Of a stretch of 64,000 nt of DNA, positions 1-9,076 are shown piece after piece. This DNA comes from Aeromicrobium panaciterrae (GTDB lineage Bacteria; Actinomycetota; Actinomycetes; Propionibacteriales; Nocardioidaceae): positions 558,001 through 622,000 of the forward strand of contig NZ_JAVDWH010000001.1 in the NCBI RefSeq assembly GCF_031457275.1, written 5' to 3'. Position numbers and translations under genes: made by a program. The first letter of the stretch is position 1; each line of letters begins with the position of its first letter. The notes beneath the pieces were generated by a model, which was given only the letters and a program-made list of their open reading frames with translations, made no database searches and was not told where the DNA came from.

Positions 1-591
1 GCCACCGCCGACCGCATCCTCTTCATGGAGACCGACCTCAGCGACCGCATCGCTGATCGCGCATTCATCAAGGCTGTCGTCGATCGTTGGGGACGCATCG
101 ACATCCTCGTCAACAACGCTGGTGTGGCACGCGACAGCATCCTTGCGACTGCTCAGGACGACGACGTCGACATCGTCATTGACCTCAACCTCAAGGGCAC
201 CCTTGAGATCACCCGACTGGTCAGCCGTCGGATGCTTGCCCAGGGCAGCGGCTACATCATCAACATCTCGTCTGTTGTCGGGCTCAACGGCTACCGCGGA
301 CTTGCGGTCTACAGCGCAACCAAGGCCGCTCTCGACGGTATGACCCGTGCCCTCGCTCGCGAGCTGGGATCGCGCGGCATCATGGTCAACTCGGTTGCAC
401 CGGGCTACCTCCGCACGGAGATGTCCCACGGTCTCGACGAGGACCAGTTGCAGCAGATCATTCGTCGTACGCCGGCCGGTCGACTCGGCGAGCCGGAAGA
501 TGTCGCCAGGATCGTCCTGTTCCTGACGAGCGAGGACAACCGCTACGTCACCGGACAGGTGATCGTGGCTGACGGCGGGCTCTCGGCCTGA
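1..591 (+). CDS. SDR-family oxidoreductase, FabG-like (5' truncated by window)
   Basis: C-terminal part (about 196 residues) of a classical short-chain dehydrogenase; the frame is open from base 1, so the start and the glycine-rich NAD(P) loop lie outside the window. Visible landmarks in order are LVNNAG, ISSVVG with the catalytic Ser, YSATK with the Tyr/Lys pair, VAPGYLRTEM, and the C-terminal GQVIVADGG typical of 3-oxoacyl-ACP-reductase-like SDRs. The stop TGA overlaps the next ATG by one base, so it is translationally linked to the SGNH-like gene and the glycosyltransferase behind it. In a polysaccharide locus it may reduce an acyl or sugar intermediate; the substrate cannot be read from the sequence. 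Family is secure, role is inference. Confidence 0.88.
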   Translation, partial: ATADRILFMETDLSDRIADRAFIKAVVDRWGRIDILVNNAGVARDSILATAQDDDVDIVIDLNLKGTLEITRLVSRRMLAQGSGYIINISSVVGLNGYRGLAVYSATKAALDGMTRALARELGSRGIMVNSVAPGYLRTEMSHGLDEDQLQQIIRRTPAGRLGEPEDVARIVLFLTSEDNRYVTGQVIVADGGLSA

Positions 592-1394
592 TGTCAGCAC
601 CGCTGCAACTTCCCGTCCGAATCCTCGTGAAGGGTCCCAGCACCGTCCTGTGGACCTCGTGGATGAACGGTCCACGTACGGACCTTGCGTTCCCGCGAGC
701 GATCGAGAAGCAGCTGCTTGCCAAGGGACGCCCTGCGGAGGTTCGCAACACGGGAGTTCTCGGGTGGCCCACCGAAGATCTGTTCAAGACCTGGGACGAA
801 GACATCGTCGCGTGGTCCCCGGACATCGTGATCCTTGCGGTCGGCCACTACGAAATCCTGCACACGATCCTTCCGCGCTGGCTGGAGCGTGGCGCCAACA
901 CGGTCAACCGCCGACCGGGGCGATTCAGCCACTTCTACTACCGCCGATTCCTCCGCGGCCTCGCCCGTGGTGTGCTGCTGCTGCAGAAGCGAATCGACAA
1001 GCCAGGTCGCAAGCTCAACAAGCGTCGTATGCGTCGCGCCATCGCTGACACTGCGGCATACATCAAGATGACGCAGCAGGTTGCCAGTCCGGTGATCCTG
1101 CTGATGGAGATCCACCCACCCAGTGCCAGCAAGCACAGCTGGTACGGCGGTTGGATCGAACGCACTGCGTCGTTGAACGAAGGTCTCCGCGCTCTCGTGG
1201 CAGAGGTCGATCGACCGGACGTTCGGTTCGTCGAGATCACGGACTTGATGGATCAGTTCGATCGCGACGAGCCCGCCCAGCAGTGGGCTGACGGTATCCA
1301 TTTCTCACCGGCGTTCCACGCCGCGATTGGTGAGAAGTTTGCAAGCATCGCCGACGAATGGGCGAGCACCCAGCCGCACTTGGCATCACCGTGA
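591..1394 (+). CDS. SGNH/GDSL hydrolase-like protein, divergent
   Basis: A 267-aa protein with the layout of a small SGNH hydrolase. The N-terminal strand is followed by KGPSTV where the GDS nucleophile block normally sits, so the Asp is replaced by Pro but a Ser remains. The GxND block is replaced by VGHYE, and the C-terminal DGIHFSP provides the Asp-His pair (DxxH). A basic stretch around residues 118-152 is unusual. No signal peptide is apparent. It overlaps the SDR by one base and the next glycosyltransferase start by four (GTGA), so it is part of the polysaccharide operon. SGNH members in such loci often add or remove acetyl groups from glycans. The altered catalytic blocks make activity uncertain. 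Confidence 0.6.
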   Translation: MSAPLQLPVRILVKGPSTVLWTSWMNGPRTDLAFPRAIEKQLLAKGRPAEVRNTGVLGWPTEDLFKTWDEDIVAWSPDIVILAVGHYEILHTILPRWLERGANTVNRRPGRFSHFYYRRFLRGLARGVLLLQKRIDKPGRKLNKRRMRRAIADTAAYIKMTQQVASPVILLMEIHPPSASKHSWYGGWIERTASLNEGLRALVAEVDRPDVRFVEITDLMDQFDRDEPAQQWADGIHFSPAFHAAIGEKFASIADEWASTQPHLASP

Positions 1395-2536
1395 CCCACG
1401 AGCCCACCGGTGCTTTGCGCATCGCGGTGGTCCACAGCTTCTACTCGAGCCGCCAGCCCAGCGGTGAGAACGTCGTTGTGGAGCTTCAGGTGGAGGCGCT
1501 CCGCCGAGCTGGTCACGAGGTTCTTCTCGTCGACCGGTCAACGGATGAGCTCGAGCAGGCAGCGACGTACCCGCTGAGGGCCGGGCTGCGGGCAGCCACG
1601 GGCCGCGGCGACTCACCACTTGCGGAGATCGAAGCCCATCGTCCCGACGTCGTTCACATCCACAATCTGTTCCCCAACCTGGGACGTCGGTGGGTGGAGC
1701 GGCTCAAGGCTCCGCTGGTGACGACACTGCACAACTATCGCCCGATCTGTCCCGCAGGGACGTTGTTCCGAGATGGCGCGAGCTGCACGCTCTGCCCTGA
1801 CTCGAAGAGTGCTCGGCCAGCCGTCACCCACTCCTGCTTCAAGGGCAGCCGTGCCCAGACGCTGCCGGTCGCGATAGGTACGCGGTTCGCTGAGGACCCG
1901 CTACTTCGTAGAGCTGACCGAATCGTCACGCTGCACGACAACATGTTGGCCACGTATGCGCACTACGGAGTCCCCGAGGACCGTCTTGTCACCGTCCCGA
2001 ACTTCGTGCCGCCCAGGTCTGAGCGTGCGGGAGACCGTACGGACACGTGGCTGTTTGTTGGCCGCCTCACGTACGACAAGGGCATCATCGAGCTGCTGAC
2101 TCACTGGCCCGCAGACCGCGAACTGGTGGTCGTCGGTGCCGGCCCTCAGGAGGATGAGGCAAGGGCGCTCGCCGGTGACAACGTCACGTTCCTGGGCCAA
2201 CTGCCCGGCACTGAGGTGAGCCACCTGATGGCATCGGTACGGGGACTCGCCTTTCCCAGTCTGTGGCCCGAAGGACTGCCCACGGTCTACCTCGAGGCGC
2301 TTGCGGCCGGATTGCCGGTGATTGCCTGGCCACAGTCGATCGTCGGAACGTTGGTGGCCCGCGACCGTACTGGCATCGTCACGGCTGGGGACCTTCCTGC
2401 CGAGCTCGAGCGGGCTGATCGTGAGTTCCCATCGCTCGGTGAGCATTGCCGCGAGGTCTACGACCGGCTCTACAGCGAGCAGGCGTGGGTCTCGGCCATC
2501 ACTGACGTCTACCGGTCGGTGGTGACGTCCAGGTGA
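1391..2536 (+). CDS. GT4-family glycosyltransferase
   Basis: A 381-aa two-domain GT-B glycosyltransferase. The N-terminal half has VVHSFYSSRQPSGENVVV and DVVHIHNLFP, and a small CPAGTLF...CTLC cysteine cluster is seen around residues 115-137. The C-terminal half has LFVGRLTYDKGI and the donor-binding stretch FPSLWPEGLPTVYLEALAAG with the EGLP..E signature of GT4. An upstream ATG at 1358 is possible, but the GTG at 1391 is chosen because it forms a GTGA overlap with the preceding stop and places the first beta strand (RIAVVHS) near the N terminus. It probably adds one sugar to a lipid-linked repeat unit at the cytoplasmic membrane face. Donor and acceptor are unknown. Confidence 0.88.
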   Translation: MTHEPTGALRIAVVHSFYSSRQPSGENVVVELQVEALRRAGHEVLLVDRSTDELEQAATYPLRAGLRAATGRGDSPLAEIEAHRPDVVHIHNLFPNLGRRWVERLKAPLVTTLHNYRPICPAGTLFRDGASCTLCPDSKSARPAVTHSCFKGSRAQTLPVAIGTRFAEDPLLRRADRIVTLHDNMLATYAHYGVPEDRLVTVPNFVPPRSERAGDRTDTWLFVGRLTYDKGIIELLTHWPADRELVVVGAGPQEDEARALAGDNVTFLGQLPGTEVSHLMASVRGLAFPSLWPEGLPTVYLEALAAGLPVIAWPQSIVGTLVARDRTGIVTAGDLPAELERADREFPSLGEHCREVYDRLYSEQAWVSAITDVYRSVVTSR

Positions 2537-3801
2537 GTACGACTCGTCCGGAGCGAGCCCGCACCACGCTGAGCTGGGGGCTCCTCGACCAGATCGTGGC
2601 CAGTGGTTCGACGTTCCTGTTCATCGTGATCGTGGCCACCAACGTCAGCGCTCTCGAGCTCGGCGCGGTCGCCTTTGTCTTCGAGCTCTATCTGCTCAGC
2701 GTCTTTGTGGCACGCGGCGTGTCCGGCGATCCGTTGACCTCGCGCTTCTCAGGTGCTGATGAGGCGAAACTCAAGGGCGCAGTACGGGCCGCCACGACAA
2801 CAACGTTGGTCATCGGAATCGGTCTCGGTCTGCTGCTCGCGATCGCGTCATTGTTCGCTGACGACCCTCTGCGCGACATCCTCCTGATCGGTGCCGTGGC
2901 ACTGCCCGGGCTGACACTGCAGGACTTCGTACGGTCGGCGTTGATCGTTCAGGGCCGCGTTCGATCGACGTTCCTCAACGACACGTTCTGGGCCGTCACC
3001 CAGGTGTTGGCCATGGTCATCGCCATCGCGATCGACCCCGTCGCCCAGACCATCTTCGCCGCGTGGGCCTCAACGGGATGCGTTGCAGCGCTCATCGGAC
3101 TGGTGCAGCTTCGGAGCGGCGTCGCGCGGCCGCGTGCCGTACGCGGGTGGCTGCGGGAGACGCGAGACATCTGGCCCTACTACCTGGCCGACAACATGGT
3201 GTTCCAGGTGTCGTCGCTGCTGCTCGTCGTCCTCGTGTCGGCCACGGCCGGTCTGGCGGCGACGGCCGGCTTCCGGGTGGCCATGACGGTGTACGCGCCG
3301 CTGTCCCTGATCGCGCGCGGCTTGATCACCGTGTCGGTCTCGATGCTCGCTCGCATCCGTGACAACCCCGTCGAGGTTCGTCGGCGCGCAATGCTGATCT
3401 CGACGGTCCTGACACCGTTGGCGTTCATCTGGGGCTTGCTTTCTCTGCTCATCCCGACCTCCGCCGGCAAGACGTTGTTCGGTGAGTCATGGCTCGAAGC
3501 GGAGCCACTGGTGTTCCTTGCCTGCTTCGTCTGCGCGTCCGGATTGTTCGCCACCGGAGTGTCCGTAGGTCTTCGAGCGCTGAGCGCTGGACGTCATACC
3601 CTGGCTGGACGGATGGCCGTATCGATCGGCGCTTCGATCGCTGCGGCGATCGGTGGCGCGCTGGGTGAGGAGCGGGGCCTTTTCCTCGGCCTCGCCATCT
3701 TCTTCCCGGTGCAGGTCCTGGTGTGGTGGCTACTGCTCAATCACGCCGCTCGGACCACCGAGGAGCAGATCGCGTCAGGCGCGAGCCTCGACGTAGAGTG
3801 A
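2533..3801 (+). CDS. Polysaccharide flippase, Wzx-like (MOP superfamily)
   Basis: A 422-aa polytopic membrane protein with about 12 hydrophobic segments, few charged residues within them and no soluble domain. It begins with LSWGLLDQIVASGSTFLFIVIVATNVS, the usual first helix region of oligosaccharide flippases (written here only as its leading part LSWGLLDQIVASG). GTG start overlaps the glycosyltransferase stop by four bases (GTGA). It would move the lipid-linked repeat unit across the cytoplasmic membrane before polymerisation by the O-antigen ligase/polymerase-like protein encoded downstream. Its 3' end overlaps the convergent methyltransferase by 27 bp. The assignment rests on topology and locus context rather than on a strict motif. 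Confidence 0.8.
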   Translation: MSTTRPERARTTLSWGLLDQIVASGSTFLFIVIVATNVSALELGAVAFVFELYLLSVFVARGVSGDPLTSRFSGADEAKLKGAVRAATTTTLVIGIGLGLLLAIASLFADDPLRDILLIGAVALPGLTLQDFVRSALIVQGRVRSTFLNDTFWAVTQVLAMVIAIAIDPVAQTIFAAWASTGCVAALIGLVQLRSGVARPRAVRGWLRETRDIWPYYLADNMVFQVSSLLLVVLVSATAGLAATAGFRVAMTVYAPLSLIARGLITVSVSMLARIRDNPVEVRRRAMLISTVLTPLAFIWGLLSLLIPTSAGKTLFGESWLEAEPLVFLACFVCASGLFATGVSVGLRALSAGRHTLAGRMAVSIGASIAAAIGGALGEERGLFLGLAIFFPVQVLVWWLLLNHAARTTEEQIASGASLDVE

Positions 3802-4497
3802 GCCGGGCCGGTATTCGGTCCCTGCCTCGTCCTGATCCAGCAGATATTCGGGCCAGTCCTCGAGCGTGCTCGTGTTGAACGAGACCACCTTGGGATCAAC
3901 AAAGCCAGCTTCCTTCAGCACTGCCGGAAGACTCACCTGGTCATACATCCACTGGTGAGTCTCGCCGCGCTTACGGGCGTCGCCGAGCACGGTGTTCTCG
4001 GTCCACCGGCGGAGACCTGTGCGCTGCGATGTTCCCCAGGATTCCTTGCGGACCATCTGGTGGATGAGGAGCAGGATGTTCCACTCGTGGTCCTCGTTGG
4101 TCACGTCGCCGCGAAGGGCGCCGTCAAGGCTCTCGATGTAGCGCCGCGCCTCGAACTCCAGATCGGGTACGACGATCCGGTGGACGCCACCGGGCTTGAG
4201 CACGCGCTTGACCTCCTTGAGGAAGGTCGGAACGACGTCGTAGTCGAGGTGCTCCAGCAGGTGCGAGTGGTAGACCCCATCGACCGACTGGTCCGCGAAG
4301 GGGATTCCCTTCTTCAGGTTGTGGCGCATGACGTCGCCGTCCATGGCGTCGTACGCGGTCCTGCGATCGCCGGTCAGGATCATGGGGGCGACCATGCGGC
4401 CGACTCTTGAGCCCTTCATCCGAACGGGAAGCGACCAGTCGATGTTGGTGCAGCGATCGCTCGTCTGATAGCCACACCCAAGGTTGAGTACTGTCAC
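3775..4497 (-). CDS. Class I SAM-dependent methyltransferase
   Basis: A 240-aa methyltransferase with motif I VLNLGCGYQ at the extreme N terminus, an acidic motif II NIDWS, then FADQSVDGVYHSHLLEHL and EVKRVLKPGGVHRIVVPD, matching the Methyltransf_11 type pattern. The GTG start lies in a GTGA overlap with the upstream TylF-like gene, so the two are co-translated on the minus strand. It sits inside the polysaccharide locus and likely O-methylates a sugar of the repeat unit, or possibly its phosphonate substituent. The 3' end runs 27 bp into the flippase gene in a tail-to-tail overlap. Family is clear, substrate unknown. Confidence 0.85.
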   Translation of the reverse strand: MTVLNLGCGYQTSDRCTNIDWSLPVRMKGSRVGRMVAPMILTGDRRTAYDAMDGDVMRHNLKKGIPFADQSVDGVYHSHLLEHLDYDVVPTFLKEVKRVLKPGGVHRIVVPDLEFEARRYIESLDGALRGDVTNEDHEWNILLLIHQMVRKESWGTSQRTGLRRWTENTVLGDARKRGETHQWMYDQVSLPAVLKEAGFVDPKVVSFNTSTLEDWPEYLLDQDEAGTEYRPGSLYVEARA

Positions 4498-5267
4498 AAC
4501 GTGCCCTCATTTGGCTTCACGACGAGTCGCCCGGACGCGTCGATGCGGTGGAGAAATACGGGGTAGGGATAGGTCGCCAGGTAGTCATCGACCGCCTTGC
4601 GCGAGCCCTCGAGGTAGCCGTAGTCGTCGACGATGAGAATGCCGCCGGGAGACAGCCGCGGGAAGAGGGTCTCCATCTCGACCTTCGTCGAGCTGTAGAA
4701 GTCGGTGTCGAGCCGCAGGAAGGCGACCTGCTCCGGAGCCGTTGAGGGGATGGTGTCTTCGACCATGCCCTGAATCGTGTGGACGCGCTCGAGCGGGTAA
4801 CCCGTCAGAGCGACGTTCGCACGGACCGTGTCGGTCGGCGCTTCCAAATAGGGCTTGTCACCTGTGCCGGCCTGAAGGGTCGCGTAGATCTCTTCGATGG
4901 ACTGATCGGCACCGGCGATTCCGTCGTGCTCGCCAGGTTCGGGCAGGCCCTCGAACGTGTCGTAGAGGTAGAGGTCACGATCGGTGACTCCGAGCTTTAC
5001 GAGGGTGTGCGCGGCCGCCATGATGCTTCCGCCCATCCATACGCCCGATTCGACGAACGCACCCGGGATGTTGTTGGCGACGACATGGTGGGTCGCCGAG
5101 ATGACAGCTTCGATGCGCTGCACCGTCGTCATCGTGTACGGCTGGACGAACTTGATCGTCTCCACGGTCTCAGGAGTCAGATCGGAGCCGAACTCGCGTG
5201 ACACCACCAAGCCGCGGTTGCGCAACGTCGTGGACGCCCGCTTGGCTGCTCGTGCCTTGATACCCAT
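4494..5267 (-). CDS. TylF/MycF-family O-methyltransferase
   Basis: A 257-aa protein of the macrocin O-methyltransferase (TylF) family. Landmarks are GAFVESGVWMGGS (motif I region), LYDTFEGLPEPGEHD, LRLDTDFYSSTKVEME and the metal/SAM pocket GGILIVDDYG. ATG start at 5267 is preceded by AAGGAGA at about nine nucleotides. Family members methylate sugar hydroxyls and appear often in capsule and antibiotic glycosylation clusters. Here it begins a two-gene minus-strand operon diverging from the LicD gene across 108 bp. It probably methylates a hexose in the surface glycan. The exact position is not predictable. Confidence 0.88.
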   Translation of the reverse strand: MGIKARAAKRASTTLRNRGLVVSREFGSDLTPETVETIKFVQPYTMTTVQRIEAVISATHHVVANNIPGAFVESGVWMGGSIMAAAHTLVKLGVTDRDLYLYDTFEGLPEPGEHDGIAGADQSIEEIYATLQAGTGDKPYLEAPTDTVRANVALTGYPLERVHTIQGMVEDTIPSTAPEQVAFLRLDTDFYSSTKVEMETLFPRLSPGGILIVDDYGYLEGSRKAVDDYLATYPYPVFLHRIDASGRLVVKPNEGTL

Positions 5268-5363
5268 AGTCGACAGATCTCCTTACGATGCTCGGGCGTC
5301 ACGGTACACAACCCGAGCGGGTGTCACGGAAGTGCCCACGTATGAAACGCGGGCCTGAGTGTC

Positions 5364-5369
5364 TATGAT
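5364..5369 (+). promoter_or_regulatory. Candidate -10 box for leaderless licD-like gene
   Basis: TATGAT ends six nucleotides before the GTG start at 5376, and no Shine-Dalgarno sequence is visible. No convincing -35 is present. The spacing would place transcription start at or beside the start codon. Confidence 0.4.
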
Positions 5370-5375
5370 CGCGCA

Positions 5376-6257
5376 GTGTCCTCGGAAATCCAGCAGCGCC
5401 GCGACGATGTGCCCGAACCTGTTGCGCTGTCGGCCGCTGACGAGGAGTCGCTGCGCCAAGCTCAGCTCGAACTGCTGGCCGAATTTGGACGCGTCTGCAC
5501 ATCGCACGACCTCGAGTTCTTTGCGTTGTACGGCACGGCGCTCGGCGCGATCCGTCACGGTGGCTTCATACCTTGGGACGATGACCTCGACGTAGGCATG
5601 ATTCGGGCCGACTACGACCGCCTGACCACGATCATCGACGCCGATCTCGGTGAAGACTTCTTCTTCCAGACCGTCGACTCGGACCCGTTCTACGGCTGCC
5701 TGTTCGGCAAGCTGCGCAAGGACGGCACCCGCTGTGTCGACAAGATCAGTTTTGGCTCGCAGCAGCATGGCGGCATCTTCATCGACGTCTTTCCCCTCGA
5801 TGCTCGGGCGACAGGTCGGTGGACGAGTCGCGAGCAGCGCTTCATGCGGTACGTCGGGTTCCGTCTGCTGTATCTCAAGGCCGGCTATCGCCTGCCGATG
5901 CGCAACGAGTCCGTTGTGGCTCGCATTGCCCAGATCGTCACCCGCGGCCTGGTCCGGGTCCTGCCGCGTCGAGCCCTCATCGCTCTGACGATGCGGCACG
6001 CGCGCCTGGGTCGTACCGACTCGCCTGGCCAGTACGTCAGCCTGTTCGGCGCGTACTTCTATGACCGCGACACCGTCGATGCGGCGTGGATCCACCCGCT
6101 CAAGACCGTGCCGTTTGAGGACGTCACCATCCCGGTTTTCGGCAATATCGACGCTTACCTGACGCAGATCTACGGCGACTACATGCAGCCGCCGCCCATC
6201 GAGCAGCAGACCGGCCATCACGAGATCGTCGAGCTCGATTTTGGCGGGAAGAACTAG
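5376..6257 (+). CDS. LicD-family nucleotidyl/phosphotransferase
   Basis: A 293-aa LicD protein. The family signature is complete near residues 48-75: FALYGTALGAIRHGGF followed by IPWDDDLDVGM, with the DDD-type metal-binding acidic cluster. LicD enzymes move a phospho-headgroup such as phosphocholine from a CMP-activated donor onto a glycan. No choline uptake or choline kinase gene is visible, but 1.5 kb downstream lies a cytidylyltransferase-PEP mutase fusion. The most economical reading is that this enzyme transfers a CMP-activated phosphonate to the locus polysaccharide. GTG start with an adjacent -10 suggests leaderless expression. Its stop overlaps the convergent ligase gene by four bases. 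Family firm, donor inferred. Confidence 0.88.
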   Translation: MSSEIQQRRDDVPEPVALSAADEESLRQAQLELLAEFGRVCTSHDLEFFALYGTALGAIRHGGFIPWDDDLDVGMIRADYDRLTTIIDADLGEDFFFQTVDSDPFYGCLFGKLRKDGTRCVDKISFGSQQHGGIFIDVFPLDARATGRWTSREQRFMRYVGFRLLYLKAGYRLPMRNESVVARIAQIVTRGLVRVLPRRALIALTMRHARLGRTDSPGQYVSLFGAYFYDRDTVDAAWIHPLKTVPFEDVTIPVFGNIDAYLTQIYGDYMQPPPIEQQTGHHEIVELDFGGKN

Positions 6258-7627
6258 CCGGTTGGTCGACCAGGCCGTATGTACAACTTTGGCCTGGGTG
6301 CCTCGGGCTTCGGGAAACCGTCGTCCGGTGGCTGTTTGAGTAGGCCCACCGCCACGACCATCGACAGGCCGAGTGACAACCCGAGGTAGTGGTCGCCCAT
6401 GTTGGGCTGGAACGGTCCGGCAAGGATCGCGGCGAGTGCCGGGTAGGCCAGCGCCCGGCGTGGGGCCGTCACCTTGCGGAGGGGGGCGACCATGGCACTG
6501 AAGATCAGGATCAGACCGATGAGGCCGATCAGACCTTCGGCCGCCAAGACCTGCAGGTAGATGTTGTGGATCACGTAGGTGTGCTCGGTGCTGTAGCCGT
6601 TGCCGAAGAGCGGGTTCTGTTGAACTTGGTCCAGCGCGTCACGAAGGGTGCTCAGGCGCGTTGTGTCGGAGTCTTGCGCACCGCCACCGCCGAAAAGTCG
6701 CGATAGTGCCGAAGTGTTCGACTTGTCGCCGGTCGCCTTGAGGATCGTCGGCATGATGAGCAGGATTCCAGCGATCACAGCGATGCCGAGCTTGAGCGAT
6801 CGCTCGAGCAGCGGAATCAACACCACCAGTGCGGCGAGCACCACCAGTCCCGTGCGGCTGCCGCTGGTCCAGACGCCCACGACCGCGATGGCCGCGAGGG
6901 GCGGAACGAAGAGCCATCGACCTCGTACCTTCAGCGTCAGAAGGTAGGGGACGAAGCTGAGCGCCAGCATCGCGGTGTAGGCGAGCGCGACTGGGTGATA
7001 GGTGAAGCCGGCATTGCGGTAGATGTTGCGCGGAAGTCCGTAGATCGTGCTGATCGCAGTGCCGATGCAGAACGCGAACATCATCGCCCACATCTGCCGG
7101 TTGGTCGGTGCCATCCATGCCACTGCCGCGGGTATGACGACCAGGCCTGTAACAGCCACGAAGACGTAGGCCAGGCTGACCGCGCTGTCGATGGCCAATG
7201 GGGCGGAGATCAGCCCCATGACGGTGAAGAGCACCGCGCCCAGCATGAACATGCCGGGTAGACGGAGAGGTTCGTGGAGCAGTCGTGGAAGGGCCAGGAA
7301 GAACGCGATGGCGAACAAGAAGCTCGCCAGCACGAACGGCCGTGGGCCAATCTCGAACAGGGTCAGGGGGGCGAACCCGAAAGCCATGATCAGCATCGTG
7401 GTGCTGGCCTTGTCGAACCCGACTGCGGCGACATAGCCGAGCAGGGTCAGCATCGCGATCACCGCGACCGCGATCAACGGCGAGCTGATGGCGGCCGGCA
7501 ACAGGAACAAACACGTGAACGCAACCACCAAGATGGGGACGAGCACAGGAGCGAGCGGCGCACGCGAGCGCGGCCGTTTGCTGCGCCTGGTCGACCCGCC
7601 TGATCGCGTAGGTGTTCTGCTGCTCAT
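6254..7627 (-). CDS. O-antigen ligase/polymerase-like membrane protein
   Basis: A 457-aa protein with a basic N terminus followed by about 11-12 transmembrane segments and one large external loop. The segment [18 protein letters not shown] matches the hallmark of the Wzy_C/O-antigen ligase family, where a conserved His after a loop precedes a helix rich in Gly and Leu. It is likely the polymerase or ligase that handles the flipped repeat unit at the outer face of the membrane. It is transcribed opposite to the LicD and PEP mutase genes; the 138-bp gap to the latter is a divergent promoter region. Polymerase and ligase cannot be told apart from the sequence. Confidence 0.82.
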   Translation of the reverse strand: MSSRTPTRSGGSTRRSKRPRSRAPLAPVLVPILVVAFTCLFLLPAAISSPLIAVAVIAMLTLLGYVAAVGFDKASTTMLIMAFGFAPLTLFEIGPRPFVLASFLFAIAFFLALPRLLHEPLRLPGMFMLGAVLFTVMGLISAPLAIDSAVSLAYVFVAVTGLVVIPAAVAWMAPTNRQMWAMMFAFCIGTAISTIYGLPRNIYRNAGFTYHPVALAYTAMLALSFVPYLLTLKVRGRWLFVPPLAAIAVVGVWTSGSRTGLVVLAALVVLIPLLERSLKLGIAVIAGILLIMPTILKATGDKSNTSALSRLFGGGGAQDSDTTRLSTLRDALDQVQQNPLFGNGYSTEHTYVIHNIYLQVLAAEGLIGLIGLILIFSAMVAPLRKVTAPRRALAYPALAAILAGPFQPNMGDHYLGLSLGLSMVVAVGLLKQPPDDGFPKPEAPRPKLYIRPGRPTG

Positions 7628-7765
7628 GTCGCAGCCACCTTACCGGCTGTGCGGCTGCTGGTCGGGGTGAGTCCGCGCTGCGGTTCAGGGGCTGCGGGCC
7701 CGTTCGGGACCCTCGGTCGGATGCGTAGACTGGCGTCTCCGAGTGGATCTTTTCTAAGGAGCGGG

Positions 7766-9076
7766 ATGTCGGCACAGAAGACGGTCTACGTAGGTATGAG
7801 TGCAGACCTGATCCACCCGGGTCACCTCAACATCCTTGAACACGCGGCCACCTTGGGTAATGTCACGGTCGGGTTGCTCACCGACGCGGCCATTGCCAGC
7901 TACAAGCGACTCCCACACCTGACCTTCGATCAGCGCCGGGCAGTCGTTGCCAGCCTCAAGACGGTGCACGACGTCGTACCTCAGGAGACGTTGGACTACG
8001 TCGAGAACTTGCGCAAGTACAAGCCCGACTTCGTCGTCCATGGTGACGACTGGAAGAGCGGCGTGCAGCGCAAGACTCGTCAGCGAGTCATCGACGCACT
8101 GGCCGAGTGGGGCGGAGAGCTCGTCGAGCCCGCCTACACCGAGGGCATCTCCTCGACGCAGCTGCACGAGGCGCTCAAGCAGATCGGCACCACGCCGAAC
8201 GTCCGTCTCTCGAGACTTCGCCGGCTGCTCGACAGCAAGGACATCGTTCGCATCATGCAGGCGCACGATGGTCTGACCGGACTGCTCGTGGAGAGCTCGA
8301 CGGCAGCTCGCGATGGCGTCAACGTCGAGTTCGACGGTATGTGGTCGTCGTCGCTGACTGACTCGACTGCGCGCGGCAAGCCCGACATTGAGGCCGTTGA
8401 CCTCTCGACCCGTCTGCAGACGGTCAACGAAATCTTCGAGGTCACGACCAAGCCAATGATCTACGACGCCGACACCGGCGGAAAGCCCGAACACTTCGCG
8501 TTCACAGTCCGCTCTCTTGAGCGCACGGGTGTCTCTGCCGTGATCATCGAGGACAAGGAAGGCCTCAAGCGCAACTCGCTGTTCGGCACCGAGGTCGAGC
8601 AGACCCAGTCGTCGATCGAGGACTTCTCCCTGCGACTCAAGGCGGGCAAGGCAGCGCAGATCACCGATGACTTCATGGTCATCGCCCGCATCGAGAGCCT
8701 GATTCTCGGCAAGGGTGTCGAGGACGCGCTCGCGCGCGCCGAGGCTTATCTCGCGGCCGGCGCCGACGGCATCATGATCCATTCACGCGAGAAGACCCCG
8801 GACGAGGTGTTCGAGTTCGCGGCGGGATACGCCAAGTTCAACACCACTGCCCCGTTGGTCGCCGTGCCGTCGAGCTATCACACCGTCACCGAGGCGGAGC
8901 TCGCCGAGCGTGGCTTCAACATCGTCATCTACGCCAACCACATGCTGCGGGCGGCCTACCCCCAGATGGCGCTCACGGCGAAGACGATCCTCGAACACGG
9001 TCGTACGACCGAGGCCGAGCCGTTCCTTGCTTCGATCAGCGAGGCTCTGGCGATCATTCCGGAAAACCGCGCGTGA
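7766..9076 (+). CDS. Cytidylyltransferase-phosphoenolpyruvate mutase fusion
   Basis: A 436-aa bifunctional protein. Residues 1 to about 140 are an HxGH-type nucleotidyltransferase ([13 protein letters not shown]17 and H20; later SSTQLHE). Residues about 175-436 are a PEP mutase of the isocitrate-lyase superfamily, with the diagnostic [10 protein letters not shown] at about 262-271, MIYDADTGG before it and [12 protein letters not shown] after it. PEP mutase isomerises PEP to phosphonopyruvate, making the C-P bond; the fused domain would activate the final phosphonate with CTP. The start at 7766 is chosen over the in-frame upstream codon at 7649 because AAGGAGCGGG precedes it. It heads a three-gene operon with GTGA and ATGA junctions. 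Confidence 0.93.
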   Translation: MSAQKTVYVGMSADLIHPGHLNILEHAATLGNVTVGLLTDAAIASYKRLPHLTFDQRRAVVASLKTVHDVVPQETLDYVENLRKYKPDFVVHGDDWKSGVQRKTRQRVIDALAEWGGELVEPAYTEGISSTQLHEALKQIGTTPNVRLSRLRRLLDSKDIVRIMQAHDGLTGLLVESSTAARDGVNVEFDGMWSSSLTDSTARGKPDIEAVDLSTRLQTVNEIFEVTTKPMIYDADTGGKPEHFAFTVRSLERTGVSAVIIEDKEGLKRNSLFGTEVEQTQSSIEDFSLRLKAGKAAQITDDFMVIARIESLILGKGVEDALARAEAYLAAGADGIMIHSREKTPDEVFEFAAGYAKFNTTAPLVAVPSSYHTVTEAELAERGFNIVIYANHMLRAAYPQMALTAKTILEHGRTTEAEPFLASISEALAIIPENRA

